A DNA stretch of 64,000 bases from Elymus sibiricus. Lineage: Eukaryota > Streptophyta > Magnoliopsida > Poales > Poaceae. This document shows, piece after piece, positions 1-10,939 of this stretch. The notes beneath the pieces were generated by a model that was given only the letters and a program-made list of their open reading frames with translations, was not told where the DNA came from and made no database searches. Within the stretch, counting starts at the first letter, position 1. Every line of letters begins with the position of its first letter. Location: contig CM077676.1 in assembly GCA_039707655.1 (NCBI GenBank), forward strand, positions 382,547,614-382,611,613, in the 5' to 3' direction. The translations under genes were made by a program, and so were the position numbers.

Positions 1-774
1 AAATAGGTTAGGGGCAGTTTAAGTATTCAAATGAGGTTGGTTCTGACATGAAAATTAGTTAGTGAATATTTGCAACCCAACCTACATTTTTATTTTACTT
101 TTTGAAATTTTTAATTATTTGACTTGCATTTGAATTTTAAATTTGAATTAGCTTTCAACTAAGTGACAATTAAGCTTAGCAAAATCGGTGACACGGCATC
201 TTAGTCAGAATCAATGTAGCTTAATTACAGGGGTGTCACAAAAAGCATCCTTACACTTATCCCAAGAATCAATACTATTTCTAGGCAAGGATGAAAACCA
301 AGTTTTACCGCGATCTCGTAGTGAGATCAGAAATAATTTCAATTTGACAATATCATTATCCACAATAAGTTCAACGAAAGTATTTAGATGGGATGCAGCA
401 TCTTCATTAGGACTACCAGAAAATTGTTCTTTCATAACAAGATTGAGCAAAGTAGCATTAATGTCACACGACTCCGCACTAGGGGCGGGAGGAGCAATAG
501 GAGTACTAATAAAATCATTATTATTAGTATTTCAAAAGTCACACAATTTTGTATTTTCTTGAGACATCACGACGAAGCAAGCAAACTAGCAAACAAGCAA
601 ATAAAAATATTTTTGTGTTTTTGTAAAAAAAAAATAGAAGTGGGGGAGATGAAAACGAGAGGCAAATGCAAATTAAAAGGCAAATAAAATAAATGCAAGT
701 GGATGATAGTTTGTGCGAAGGTACTTGATAAATTTTGGTGATGTCTCCCTGGCAACGACGCCAGAAATTCTTCC
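1..774 (-). mobile_element. Gypsy retrotransposon internal region: gag fragment and leader
   Basis: Read on the minus strand, this is the leader and start of gag of a Ty3/gypsy element whose 5' LTR is at 775-2287; the rest runs off the left edge. Immediately inside the LTR, at about 744-763, is the complement of the TGGCG(C/T)CGTTGCC(G/A)GGGA-type motif that follows LTRs of this Triticeae group. The stretch between leader and gag is A/T-rich. No complete reading frame is present, so this is either a decayed element or an edge fragment. Confidence 0.7.
211..450 (-). pseudogene. Ty3/gypsy gag fragment (retrotransposon gag domain)
   Basis: A 79-residue reading frame resembles the retrotransposon gag domain of plant Athila/Sabrina-type gypsy elements. 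It has the typical F-x-G-x-P-x-E-D-A-x-x-H-L-x-x-F start (FSGSPNEDAASHLNTF) followed by a segment ending in a Trp-containing RGKTWFSSLP-like motif and a W-D-K-C-K-D-A-F helix. In the full protein this domain forms the particle core. The frame is cut off on both sides, so it is a remnant. Family placement rests on motif recognition and on the adjoining LTR. Confidence 0.6.
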
Positions 775-2287
775 TGCTACTTGTAGACTGCGTTTGTATT
801 TCCCCAAAGAGGAGAGGATGATGCAGTATAGTAGAGATAAGTATTTCCCTCAGTTAAGAACTAAGGTTAACAATCCAGTAGGAGAACCACGCAAAATCCC
901 GTTAGCAGCACCTACACACACAAAAGAAAACACTTGCACCCAACGCAAATAAGAGGGTTGTCAATCCTCTTAGCGATTATTTGCACTGATTAAATCTGAT
1001 AGTGATAGATAGATAAACTAAAATACTAAATAAAATAAAAGTAAATAAATTGCAGCAAGGTATTTTTGAATTTTAATATATGATAAAAGTATACCCGGGG
1101 GCCATGGTTTTCACTAGAGGCTTCTCTCTTTAGCGCAGAACATACGGTTGGTAAACAAATTACTGTTGGGCAATTGATAGAAAAGCAAATAATTATGACG
1201 GATTCATGGCAATGATCAAGTATATAGGCATCACGTCCGAGACAAGTAGACCGACTCCTGCCTGCATCTACTACTATTACTCCACCCATCGACCGCTATC
1301 CAGCATGCTTCTAGGGTATTAAGTATGAAACAGAGTAACGCCTTAAGAAAGATGACATGATGTAGACAAAGTAAACCCAAGCAATATGATTAAATTCCAT
1401 CTTTTTATCCTTAATGGCAACAATACAAGTATGTGTCATGTCCCTTTCTATCACTGGGATTGAGCACCGCAAGATTGAACCCATCACAAAGCACCTCTCC
1501 CATTGCAAGATAAACCAATCTAGTTGGCCAAACCACATCGATAGATTGGAGAGAAATACAAAGCTATAATAATCATGCATAAAAGAGTTCAGAGAAGACT
1601 CAAATATTTCTCAAGAATAATCTGATCATAAACTCACAATTCATCGGATTCCAACAAACACACAGCAAAAAGTGATTACATCGGATAGAACTCCAGGAAC
1701 ATCGAGGAGAACATGGTATTGAAGATCAAAGAGAGAGAAGAAGCCATCTAGCTTCTAGCTATGGACCCGTAGGTCTGTGGTAAACTACTCACACATCATC
1801 GGGAGGCAGCAAGGTTGATGTAGAAGCCCTCCGTGATCAATTCCCCCTCTGGCAGAGTACCGAAAAAGGCCTCCAGATGGGATCGTGAAAGAATAGAGGC
1901 TTGCGGCGGCGTAAAAGTTATTTGGGGTGCCTCTCTGTTGGTTTCCGAATATTTGAGAATTTATAGAAGTGGAATTAGGTCAAACGGAGCCACGAGGGCC
2001 CCACAAGGCATCAGGGCGCGCCCCCCTTGGGCCGCGCCCTGTTGCCTTGTGGAGGCTTCGTGAACCTTCTGGCCTCCTCTCCAAGTCTCTAGGGTCTCTT
2101 TTGTCTAGAAAAAAATCTCCAAAAAGTTTTGTGGCATTTGGACATCGTTTGGTACTGATTTCCTGAAAAACCAAAAAACAAGCAGAAAACAGCAACTCGC
2201 ACTGGGCACTTGGTTAATAGGTTAGTCCCAAAAAATGATATATAATTGCATATAAAAACATCCAAGATTGATACTATAATAGCATGG
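775..2287 (-). mobile_element. Sabrina/WHAM-type gypsy LTR, reverse orientation, 5' end truncated
   Basis: The left edge starts TGCTACTTGT, the complement of the LTR end ACAAGTAGCA seen in the complete copy at 20404. The body matches the LTRs at 18839-20404 and 23769-25332 in reverse: the CCCCGGGGGCCAT block near 1095, the cytosine-poor tract near 1560, and a GC-rich U3 near 2010-2060. It stops at about 2287, roughly 37 bp short of the expected TGATACGTC start, where it abuts a forward LTR of the same family. Confidence 0.75.
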
Positions 2288-3713
2288 TATTCCAGTTGCT
2301 GTTTTTTGTCTGTTTTTGCCTTTTCAGAAAATCATTATCAAACGGAGTCCAAACGAAGAAAAAACTTTGGATTAATTTTTTCTGGACCAGAAGGGACCCT
2401 AGAAGCTTCGGGAGAAGACCAGAAGAGTCACGAGGGAGCGACAAGCCCGGAGCGCGCGCCCATGGGAGGTAGGCGCGCCCCCAGGCTTTTGGGCCCCTCG
2501 TGGCATCTCTTGACCTAATTCCAGTGCTATACATTCCAAAATATTCCCTGTATACTAAAAAGACAGAAGAGAAAACCTTTCTATGCCGCAAGCCTCTGTT
2601 CTTCCACAATCCCATCTGGAGGCCTTTTCCGGTACTCTGCCAGAGGGGGAATCGCTCACGGAGAGCTTCTTCATCAACCTTGCTGCCCTTCCAATGATGT
2701 GTGAGTAGTTTACCACAGACCTACGGGACCATAGCATGTAGCTAGATGGCTTCTTCTCTCTCTTTTATCTTCAATACCATGTTCTCCTCGATGTTCTTGG
2801 AGTTCTATCCGATGTAATCTTCTTTTGCGGTGTGTTTGTTGCGATCCGATGAATTGTGGATTTATGATCAGATTATTCATGAGAAATATTTGGGTCTTCT
2901 CTGAACTCTTTTATGCATGATTGTTATAGTTTGTATTTCTCTCCGATCTATCTGTTTGGTTTGTCCAACTAGATTGATTTATCTTGCAATGGGAGAGGTG
3001 CTTTGTAATGGGTTCAATCTTGCGGTGCTCTATCCCAGTGACAAAGTAGGGGACAAGACACGTATTTGTATTGTTGCCATTAAGGATAAAACGATGTGGT
3101 TTATTCATATTGCTTGAGTTTACTTTGTCTACTTCATGTCATCTTGCTTAAGGCGTTACTTTGTTTTCATTAACTTAATACCCTAGATGCATGCTGGATA
3201 GCGATCGATGGGTGGAGTAACAGTAGTAGATACAGGCAGGAGTCAATCTACTTGTCTCGGACATGATGCCTATATACATGAACCCGTCATAACTATGCGC
3301 TTTTCTATCAATTGCCCAACAGTAATTTGTTTACCCACCGTATGCTATGTGTTCGAGAGAGAAGCCTCTAGTGAAAACTATGGCCCCCGGGTCATTTATC
3401 TTTCATATATAAAATCCAAAAATACCTTGCTACAATTTATTTACTTTTATTTTCTTTTGCAATTTACTTTTTTATCTATCACTATCAGAATTAATCCTTG
3501 CAAATAACCGCTAAGAGGATTGACAACCCTCTTCTTTGCGTTTGGTGCAAGTGTTTGCTTTTGTATGTGTAGGTGCTACTAACGAGGTTCTTAATTTGTG
3601 GTTCTCCTACTGGATTGATAACCTTGGTTCTTAACTGGGGGAAATACTTATCTCTACTGTATTGCATCATCCTCTCCTCTTCGGGGAAATCCCAACGCAG
3701 TTCACAAGTAGCA
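2288..3713 (+). mobile_element. Sabrina/WHAM-type gypsy LTR, forward orientation, 5' end truncated
   Basis: This LTR begins inside U3 (CCAGTTGCTGTTTT), about 110-125 bp after the normal start, and ends with the canonical ACAAGTAGCA at 3713. The following sequence is not the leader/PBS motif, so this is a 3' LTR or a rearranged solo LTR. It lies head to head with the LTR at 775-2287, forming a long imperfect inverted repeat with almost no spacer. Confidence 0.75.
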
Positions 3714-4256
3714 CTTTGGCATCTTGATTCTTGAGATCGTAAGTCGAAAGAAGTGTCTTTCTTTATTATCCAAAAATGGAGATATGATGGACCTACCGAC
3801 ACGTGTGATTAGAAACCTTTACCCTTTGCTGAAATAGTAGAATTATATCTTGTCTTATGTTTGTAGTAAAATCATTCTCGTTGCTGGTTAGGACTATCTT
3901 TTATGCTTGGAATTTGGAATCCGTGTCACTAAAATTGGTAAAGAAAGAAAAATATTAGAGCCAAGGTGTTAAATTAATGACTCTGTAGAGATTCAAGTTA
4001 TATTAATTCCACCATGGGATATTGAATTGCAACCAATAAGTTTCTCGCGACAAATTTATGTATGCACCACCTGGCATCCTCATATTGGATTGAGAAAGTT
4101 GTACTCTCTCCATCCCAAAATAAGCGTCTCAACTTTGTACTAACTTTAGTACAAAGTAATACTAAACTTGAGACACTTATTTTGGGACGGAGGGAGTATC
4201 TGAGCTCCCATGCTGCTAGACCCCTCATATCATATTCTACTTTCCACATGAATAAT
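3714..4256. other. Unassigned sequence left of CACTA A, with one MITE
   Basis: Apart from the Stowaway MITE at 4104-4196, I recognise nothing here. It has no convincing coding frame. Its last three bases (aat, 4254-4256) are the target duplication of CACTA A. Because A separates this stretch from 57937 onward, it may be the other half of the copia LTR or flank found there; I could not confirm that by eye. Confidence 0.4.
4104..4196. mobile_element. Stowaway MITE (Tc1/mariner, Thalos/Athos-like)
   Basis: A 93-bp hairpin-like element has inverted ends CTCTCTCCATCCCAAAATAA and the complement of its partner end GGGACGGAGGGAG. It is flanked by TA on both sides (4102-4103 and 4197-4198), the Tc1/mariner target duplication. 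The inner part repeats AGTACAAAGT-type words in inverted order. It is non-coding and would be moved by a mariner transposase supplied in trans. Confidence 0.9.
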
Positions 4257-4910
4257 CACTGGCGCAGAGACGTCCGATACAAACGGTTTTTACCCCCTTT
4301 CCACGACAGAGTTTTAAACCGTCGCCTTGCCTGTGTGTGCGATAGGGGGGTCCTTCCCACACGACCCAGAAACCGTCAGCGATAGGGCCTCCGATCACAC
4401 ACGCGGGGCAAAAAGAGCTCATGTGCGATCGGGCGACCCATCACAGACAATTATACTGGCCCAATCGTTTCTGTTTGTATGTACATCCCACGCAGTGAAT
4501 CTCAGAAAAACGTTTCCGTTCATATGTACATCACACACAATTTTTATGTGGAAACGTTTGTGCAAGGTGGCCTAATGCAAACATTTGTCGGGCGGAAGTC
4601 GTTTGTGATTGTTCATTCATCACCCACGGTGTTGTCTGAGAAACCGTCTGCAATACAAAAACCCAATAAGCAGGCTAATTCACTTCTTATTGATAATGCA
4701 TTTAGTAATCAAATTGACATTTCATATCAAACACACCATATGTTTCATAGCCATTTTACGGCAACCAGGATGTCATAGCTGAATTACATCAGAGTACAAC
4801 ATCACATAGCTTTAGCACTCAGTTACACCATATAGGCATATAGCTACCTACGACATTACACAACAGCACCAAGTTTCACATGCAACATCTAAAACCTTTG
4901 AAAAGTAGCA
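4257..4910 (+). repeat. Left terminal and subterminal region of CACTA A
   Basis: After the terminus, the sequence is rich in short words such as (T)CACACA, AAACCGT and GTTTGTG in both orientations, with spacings of some tens of bases. This is the usual composition of CACTA subterminal regions, where the element's DNA-binding protein acts. The first 90 bp are closely matched by the left end of CACTA B (from 6811), which ties both to one family. No coding frame is supported. Confidence 0.7.
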
Positions 4911-5162
4911 TTATACATGGTAAATAGACAGATGAATCTCATCTGGAAAACTGCTGAAGCGGAAGGCGAATATTGAGCCTTCAGTGATGTTGAATGTCCT
5001 TGCAACTTTAGGCCAGTGGCTGTGGATAATTGCCCGCCCAACCTTCGTCCTCTTGAGGAAGACTTCAATATTGTACCGTGGGTGCTGAATGAATACCTTC
5101 CTCGCCTCTTGACCATGCAGGTGGTCTGAGAGGTAATCATCGGTGAACTGCTTTGGAAAGGA
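4911..5162 (-). pseudogene. B3-like DNA-binding domain exon (CACTA A cargo)
   Basis: This minus-strand exon starts after a TTTTCAG acceptor and encodes 83 residues to a TAA stop. It begins SFPKQFTDDYLS and continues with a beta-rich pattern ending in W-x-K-V-x-R-x-F, I-x-E-G-x-x-F-A-F-R-F, then LSIYHV. That matches the C-terminal half of plant B3 (REM-like) domains, which bind DNA. It is collinear with the exon at 7774-8034 in CACTA B. The exon that precedes it in B is missing in A, so the A copy is a fragment. Confidence 0.55.
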
Positions 5163-5302
5163 CTGAAAACAAAGATATGCATAAATATTTGTTCTAAATT
5201 TTGAAATGGCGCAAAGGAAAAAAAACAAGGTAAAGGAGTTAGTATTATAGTTGACTGATGTCTTCTTCATTGTGCAAAAAAAGATCTTGCTGTTATTTGT
5301 CA

Positions 5303-5521
5303 CTAGAAGGCACCGGCGGTGGCCTCGAGAAAACACCACAAACTGTCGTTTAAAGCAGCCAACCGTGTGGCACCGTCCGCGCACGAGGCGTCGACGGTGG
5401 CCTCAACGGCGAGGTGCTCCTCCCAGATCTGGCAGTCAGCACGCATGGCAGCCATCGCGACCTCATCCGCACGTGCGGTCGCGATTTGCTTCTCCGCTGC
5501 CAGATGCTCCTTGAACTCCTG
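5303..5521 (-). pseudogene. Alanine-rich coiled-coil-like fragment
   Basis: A 72-codon minus-strand frame without a start codon is rich in Ala and Glu (for example EFKEHLAAEKQIATARADEV) and looks helical. It lies just upstream of the B3-like exon at 4911-5162 on the same strand. I do not recognise it; it may be another exon of the captured gene or an unrelated fragment. Confidence 0.25.
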
Positions 5522-6090
5522 GTTATATATACTCCGTGCAAAATGGATATGGGTAGCACTTATTTGGTGGATGGGGCAGTAATTTGGGTGGAAGGAGTCG
5601 CGCCGGCGGTCGGGTTATGTGGGATGGAGAAGGAGGAGGAGGATGGGGATGGGGTGTGGATTACCTGACTATATCGACGAGGCCGCGCAGCAGCAAGGAG
5701 CGCCGCCGGCGAGCAGGCGGCGCTGCAAAGCAAGCAGTGAAGGTTTGAACTTGGAAAGGAAGGAGGAAACAGTGGAAATGTGGCTTTTGGTCGGGGGGAG
5801 GACGCGGGGAGCTATATATTTCCGTGGTTGCCAAATTTTCACTCGGTGCCGTGAAAAACTGGCGCGCAAGTGTGGTTGACGCGCTGGCGGTGGACTGTAG
5901 CCTACGAAACTTCCGGCGTCAGCCATACATGAGGGTGCCCCAAGATATTTTATACTCCATCACACACGATTCTTGCTAATAAACTGTTTGTGCCATACTT
6001 GATTTTTTTCATTCTGATTTGAAAAACAAAATGGGGTTATGGCGGGAAAGGACGATGTTTGAATTGCTAGAACATTTATCTTCAGTGAAC
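5522..6090. other. Non-coding filler of CACTA A
   Basis: G-rich sequence up to about 5760, then a mix of cacacacgat-type words. I see no supported gene or known element. It leads into the 503-bp repeat array. Confidence 0.4.
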
Positions 6091-6810
6091 ATGCAACTAT
6101 AGGAGTTTCATGTTACAATTTGGAATTATTCAGGGTTCGTTTGGCCTTTTTTATACATTAATTGAGTTTCTAGGCATTTAATGTGCATAATTCAAATTTG
6201 AACTATAGGCACATGCTCCATTGCACCAAAATGGGTAAAAAAAATCATATATGTGTCCTTGGGTGAATGTTTAGGTCCCATGCAAGAAATGGGAATGAAT
6301 TTCAAACATCTGGGCGTCGTGCCTTGGCCGTAAACATTGAGAAACTTGGTTTAAAAAATCCTGTAATTCCAGAACTCGCCTGAAAATCATGAAACTTGGC
6401 ATGGTGTCATGACATGGCACCAACATGCCGTGGTAAAAAAATTGGCCGATCTGGGACAAGTTTTGGTATAAACTTCTCACAAACCGGAGCTTCTCTCAAG
6501 AAGCATCATGGTTCTGAGAGGGAACGTGTCACCTCTGTGTGCGAAACAACATACGCTGCCTCTTCCCGCCTTGATTTATTTTACAGAGGCAACATGCAAC
6601 TATAGGAGTGTCGTGTTACAATTTGGAATTATTCAGGGTTCGTGTAATACATTAACTGAGTTTCTAGGCATTAATTTAATTTGCATAATTCAAATTTGAA
6701 CTATAGGCACATGCCACAGTGCACCAGAACGGGTTGAAAAATCATATATGTGTCATTGGGTGAATGTTTAGGTCCGATGCAAGAAATGGGAATGAATTTC
6801 AAACAACTGG
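6091..6810 (+). repeat. 503-bp tandem repeat of CACTA A, left part
   Basis: The word ATGCAACTATAGGAGT recurs at 6091 and 6594, and the units run in the same direction. The second unit is cut at 6810, where CACTA B is inserted, and resumes at 54213. Joined across B, there are about three units (further unit starts near 54492 and 54994). The unit is AT-rich and non-coding; short frames in it are chance. Confidence 0.8.
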
Positions 6811-7773
6811 CACTGGTACAGCGAGCTGCTATACAAATGGTTTTTACCCCCTTTCCGCGACAAAGTTTTAAACCGTCGCCTTGCATATGTGTGCGATAGG
6901 GGGGTCTTCTCACACGACCCAGAAACCATCGGCGATAGGGAGCACGCAAGCATACGTTTCACAAAACTAAGCGTATGCAATGCCCGATCTTTCCCAAACG
7001 CGACTCGGCACACAACTGTTTGTGATCTATCGAATATCCCATACGCTCCATCCTTGCTACTCATGTGTGCTCGCATTACCATCGCACTCGGTATTCTATG
7101 GTGCAATGTTTACGATGCGTGCCCCATCACAAACAGTTCACGATTGTAAAACGTGTATGATAAGGAGACTATCACACACATTCACTTCTCCCGAACCGTA
7201 TGTGATATATAATCAAGAAGATTAGTTAATCATCGTACGAGTGTCGGATAGGATTACAAAACGTTGAACTATCGAACCAATGTCGTACAGGATAACTATC
7301 GCACACGCTATTCTGTGGTGCAAACGTTTACGATGCGTACGACATCAGAAACAGTTCATGATTGTAAAGCGTGTACGGTAAGGCGACTATCACAAACATT
7401 TAATTTGCTCGCACCATTTGTGATATAGTCTGACATCACACACGCTTTGCAAACAGCAACTGTGTGCATGGTCGCACACGTTTCCTCTTTGTGAACCGTG
7501 TCGGATTATGATGTATTTCACACGATGTGCTTTACACACCGTGTGCGCCGTAATGACCTGCAGAGCGTATTTTCACCCTAATTTAATCGCTACTATTTAA
7601 AATTATACCGAATTTGAATTTGAAAGTAGGCTATAACTTTATTCATATCCATCAGGTTCAACAACCAATGCATTATTCGATTCACAGGTACATATGTTCA
7701 AGAGTTACATAAAAAAAAGAATTACATATGCACCAAATAAAGAATGATGAACCAGTGTTGTATACTTGTACTA
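6811..7773 (+). repeat. Left terminal and subterminal repeats of CACTA B
   Basis: Following the terminus are dense cacaca, gtttgtgat and cgcacac words in both orientations. A block of about 145 bp starting near 7080 returns from about 7297 (both contain gtttacgatgcgt, then acagttca(c/t)gattgtaaa, then actatcacacaca-like words), a spacing of about 217 bp. No coding frame is supported. Confidence 0.65.
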
Positions 7774-8296
7774 TTAAAGACGGTAAAGAAAGAGGCGAAA
7801 GACATTCTGGTTGCTGAACAAGGTGAGGCGGAATGCCCATATTGTGCCCTCCTCCATGCAGAAGGCACGCACGACTCTAGTCCAACCCCTTGTGATGGCC
7901 GACCGCCCATCCTTCACTGTCTTCATGACGACATCTTGATAGTCATTGTGTTCTAGTAGAAATACTTTAACTTTTGCATGCCCACCAATCATGTAGTTTG
8001 AGAGGTAATCTTGAGTAAACTGCTTTGGGAACCACTGCAAAGGAAAAAGATTCATACATTGTCATCTAACACAACTCATTATGGGCAGTAACAAGAAGCA
8101 TGCAGAGTTCTTACTTACCATCCTGCAGTTCACTATTGTCTTGGACAAAGTATAAACAAATAGTTTAATTACCATCTCTTGACCCATTTTACTAACAATC
8201 TTTATTAGTTTCCTCACTTGATGCTGGTTCATGAATATCTCATTGCCCATACGCAGAAAGGGTCGAAGCGTGGATCTTTACCAATGACATATGTAC
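7774..8296 (-). pseudogene. B3-like gene, last two exons (CACTA B cargo)
   Basis: Two minus-strand exons are visible. The first (8296-8119) lies between a TTGTAG acceptor and a GTAAGT donor; the second (8034-7774) starts after TTTGCAG and ends in TAA after 86 codons. The second begins WFPKQFTQDYLS and carries the B3-like strand pattern with GW near the middle and EEGTIWAFRL near the end, parallel to the exon at 4911-5162. B3 domains bind DNA in plant transcription factors. The upstream exon keeps one frame only if a single base is missing near 8262, so the copy is probably broken. The N-terminal exon is probably 9866-10540. Confidence 0.5.
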
Positions 8297-8357
8297 CTAC
8301 AAGCACCAAGTTAATATTAGAAGCTAAACAGCAATTGCACAATGATGTAGTACAACA

Positions 8358-8447
8358 CTCCCTCTGTCCCATTATATAAGATCTTAGTACATCCAATATA
8401 CTCGCATATTGGATGAATTAACATGTTATATTATGGGGCGGAGGGAG
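8358..8447. mobile_element. Stowaway-like MITE
   Basis: A 90-bp element has ends CTCCCTCTGTCCCATTATAT and, at the other side, ATATTATGGGGCGGAGGGAG, which are inverted complements. The centre contains an inverted CCAATATA...TATTGGA pair. The TA duplication expected for Stowaway is not intact at either side, so it is either old or the TA flanks have mutated. Confidence 0.75.
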
Positions 8448-8998
8448 TTTATTACATTGTTACACATATCGGCCGATTAACTGCAGTTAACTGCTGCTGT
8501 GTTGTTGCTGTTACTGCTCTTCTATGTATATCTAGACATCATCAGAACATTAAGGTAACACTCTTCCTTGTTGCTATGTATCCTAGGATTGCATATTTAG
8601 ACATTCAGTACAATGCATGTTGCTCTGTAGCCTCAAATATATTAGATATGACCCTAGTTAACCTACTGATAAATTGGTTACATATATATTCAGTTAAATG
8701 TCTGTTTCGCCGATTAATCCCTTATCAACCCCCAACCGATATGGTACGAGCTACCGATATCCTGAACAGTGAGTATATATAAGCCATGGGATGAAACTAA
8801 CCTCGATGGAAAACAGAGTCGTTCCCAATATTGTCCTGTGTAAGTACATCGAAAGGCATGTTAAGCACAACAGGCTAAACATCAACCAAATATATCCATG
8901 GTAGACAACATAATCTCTAAATGATAGCTTCAGTGTGCAGGTTTAAGCATGCTAGATAAGCAAAACTAGAAGTGGAAAGGTGTGTTAACTGCAAAGTT
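8448..8998. other. Non-coding part of CACTA B
   Basis: AT-rich sequence, presumably intron of the minus-strand cargo gene given its place between the exon set at 7774-8296 and the large exon at 9866-10540. No other feature is supported. Confidence 0.35.
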
Positions 8999-9790
8999 GG
9001 CATACTATGAACAACCAAAGATAGCAATTGAAACTGGACATATGCTAACTACGAACAACCGAACAACCGAAAACCATTAAAAGTGGCATATGCTCGCTAC
9101 AACAGGCTTAAGAGCAAGCAAATAGTCATTCATATTAGTATTGTTGAAACTGGTATTGATGAAAATGAACTGCAAAGTTCATACTTGCACATATAGAACA
9201 TCACTTTGTGAATAACTGAAATAAACAAGGCATACTACGAACAACCAAAGATAGCAATTGAAACTAGACATATGCTAACTACAAACAACCGAACAACCAA
9301 AAACAATTAAAAGAGGCACATGCTCGCTACAACAGGCTTAACAACAACCAAATAGTCATTCATATTGGTATTGTTGAAACTGGTATTGATGAAATTGAAC
9401 TGCACAGTTCATACTTGCACATATAGAACATCACTTTGTGAATAACTGAAATAAACAAGGCATACTACTAACAACCAAAGATAGCAATTGAAACTGGACA
9501 TATGCTAACTACAAACAACTGAACAACCAAAAAACGTTAAAAGAGGCATATGCTAACTACAAACAACTGAACAACCAAAAAACGTTAAAAGAGGCATATG
9601 CTAGCTATAACTGGCTTAACAGCAAGCAAATATAGTCATTCATATTGGTCTTGTTGAAACCGGTATTGATGAAATTGTACTGCACGGTAAATAGTTGCAC
9701 ATATAGAGCATCACACTGTGAATAACTGAAATAAATAAGGCATACTGCAAACAACCAAACACAGCAATTAAAACTGGACATATTCTCACT
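8999..9790. repeat. 230-bp tandem repeat with an internal exact 48-bp duplication
   Basis: The word ACAACCAAAGATAGCAATTG starts at 9011, 9241 and 9471, a period of 230 bp, and a diverged fourth start occurs at 9751. The last spacing is longer because a 48-bp segment (9507-9554) is exactly duplicated at 9555-9602. The units are A-rich and non-coding and fall in the presumed intron of the minus-strand B3-like gene. Confidence 0.85.
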
Positions 9791-9865
9791 ACAAAAGGGG
9801 CTCGACAAAACAAATCATGGGTTCCACCCTGTGAAGAGGCACGGAAAAACAAATCATAGGTTTCC

Positions 9866-10540
9866 TCAGTTGTCACAGATGGGCTCCTTCACATGGGAAG
9901 AGCGTGGACTCTGGGTGCACTCCATGCTGTCGCAGATGGGCTCCTTCCCCTTAGAAGAGCACGGTTGTAGGGTGCCCTCCCTGATGTCGCACATGTGCTC
10001 TTTTCCCTTGGAAGAGGCAGAGAGGGTGCCCTCCTCGTGGTCGCCATCGATGAGGTCTGACTTGGCAGCTGAGGATCCCAAGCCAGCATCGCAGAACATG
10101 TCCTTCAGAAATGACAAAAGGGGCTCGATGGCGATGTAGGATGTAACATTCTTGACAGCGAGCCAGAGGAGATGAGCGGCGGGGCCATGGATGAGATCGA
10201 CGGCGGTTGAACCCGAGGGGTTGGGGATGGGCCACTTAACCTGTGACATAGCCCGCGTCAGGTCGTCGCTGTCGATGACCTCGATGTCGTAGCCGGCGTC
10301 CGCGACATGCCAGCATACTCTAGCCCGCTGATTGAGAGCCTGCGGCCAGCAATCGTCGTCAGCTTCCTCGGCGGCCACCTCGTCGACGTCGGGTGAAGAG
10401 GCCGAGATAAACCTCTTTTGGGCCATTAGCTCCTGGGGCTCCACGGGAAGCGTAGCCGGGCTTAGGCTGCGATGCTCTGGAGTGGGGGAGGGGGGTGGGG
10501 ATGGGGATCTGTGGGAAAGCGGGCGTTTGGCAGGCGTCAT
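9866..10540 (-). CDS. N-terminal exon of a captured gene, Pro/Ser-rich protein with short repeats
   Basis: This 224-residue minus-strand frame starts at an ATG directly after TTTCTTAG. It begins with a Pro/Ser/Arg-rich tail (SHRSPSPPPSPTPEHRS), then an acidic stretch, a middle segment with AHLLWLAVKNVTSYIAIEPL, and a C-terminal set of imperfect repeats (SSKGKEPICD, SSHVKEPICD). Upstream on the minus strand is GC-rich sequence with AACCCTAGC-type words, as in cereal 5' UTRs. It is likely the first exon of the gene whose B3-like exons are at 7774-8296, but the middle exons were not resolved. The function of this part is unknown. Confidence 0.4.
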   Translation of the reverse strand: MTPAKRPLSHRSPSPPPSPTPEHRSLSPATLPVEPQELMAQKRFISASSPDVDEVAAEEADDDCWPQALNQRARVCWHVADAGYDIEVIDSDDLTRAMSQVKWPIPNPSGSTAVDLIHGPAAHLLWLAVKNVTSYIAIEPLLSFLKDMFCDAGLGSSAAKSDLIDGDHEEGTLSASSKGKEHMCDIREGTLQPCSSKGKEPICDSMECTQSPRSSHVKEPICDN

Positions 10541-10674
10541 CTAAGAAACTCAGGGCAGCTAGGGTATGGAGATTGGTGGGTAACGTGCACGGGCCAACTG
10601 GCAGATGTTAATGGTGGAGGCGGCGCGGCGGCAGCGGCGGCGACCTTGCTAGGGTTTTGAGCGAGGGAGGGGTG

Positions 10675-10701
<27 letters not shown>
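10675..10701. repeat. (GT)n microsatellite
   Basis: About 13 uninterrupted GT units, in the presumed promoter/5' UTR of the minus-strand cargo gene. Confidence 0.95.
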
Positions 10702-10707
<6 letters not shown>

Positions 10708-10837
10708 CGCAGAGTTTTTGGGGTGTGTGTGTGGAGGGGGGGCCAAGGTGGTGTTTGAGGAAATGACGCGGGTACTGAAAATTTTACTAGGCGGGAGTAA
10801 AATGCCGGGGCTACTGAAAATTTGGATGAAGGGATTG

Positions 10838-10939
10838 AGCAACACACATCGCACATGGTCCAAACATAACAACCGTGTGCTATCAAACAGAAAAACCCTC
10901 CAGGTGGCTAGATATTTTTGAGGGATGCAGGCGGGAGCG
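10838..10939 (+). repeat. 115-bp tandem repeat of CACTA B, first unit
   Basis: This unit runs from CATCGCACATGG through ACCGTGTGCTATCAAACAG to GGGATGCAGGCGGGAGCG. The next units are at about 15424-15540 and 15541-15650, on the far side of the 4.5-kb insertion. CACACGGT/ACCGTGTG words are typical CACTA repeat content. Confidence 0.75.

Noticed and set aside
6271..6605. Short frames repeated at 54671-55183
   Set aside because: They recur because of the 503-bp tandem repeat; stops and shifts differ among units.
8423..8782. 119-residue plus-strand frame
   Set aside because: It begins inside a Stowaway MITE and shows no domain; it is antisense to the presumed intron of the B3-like gene.
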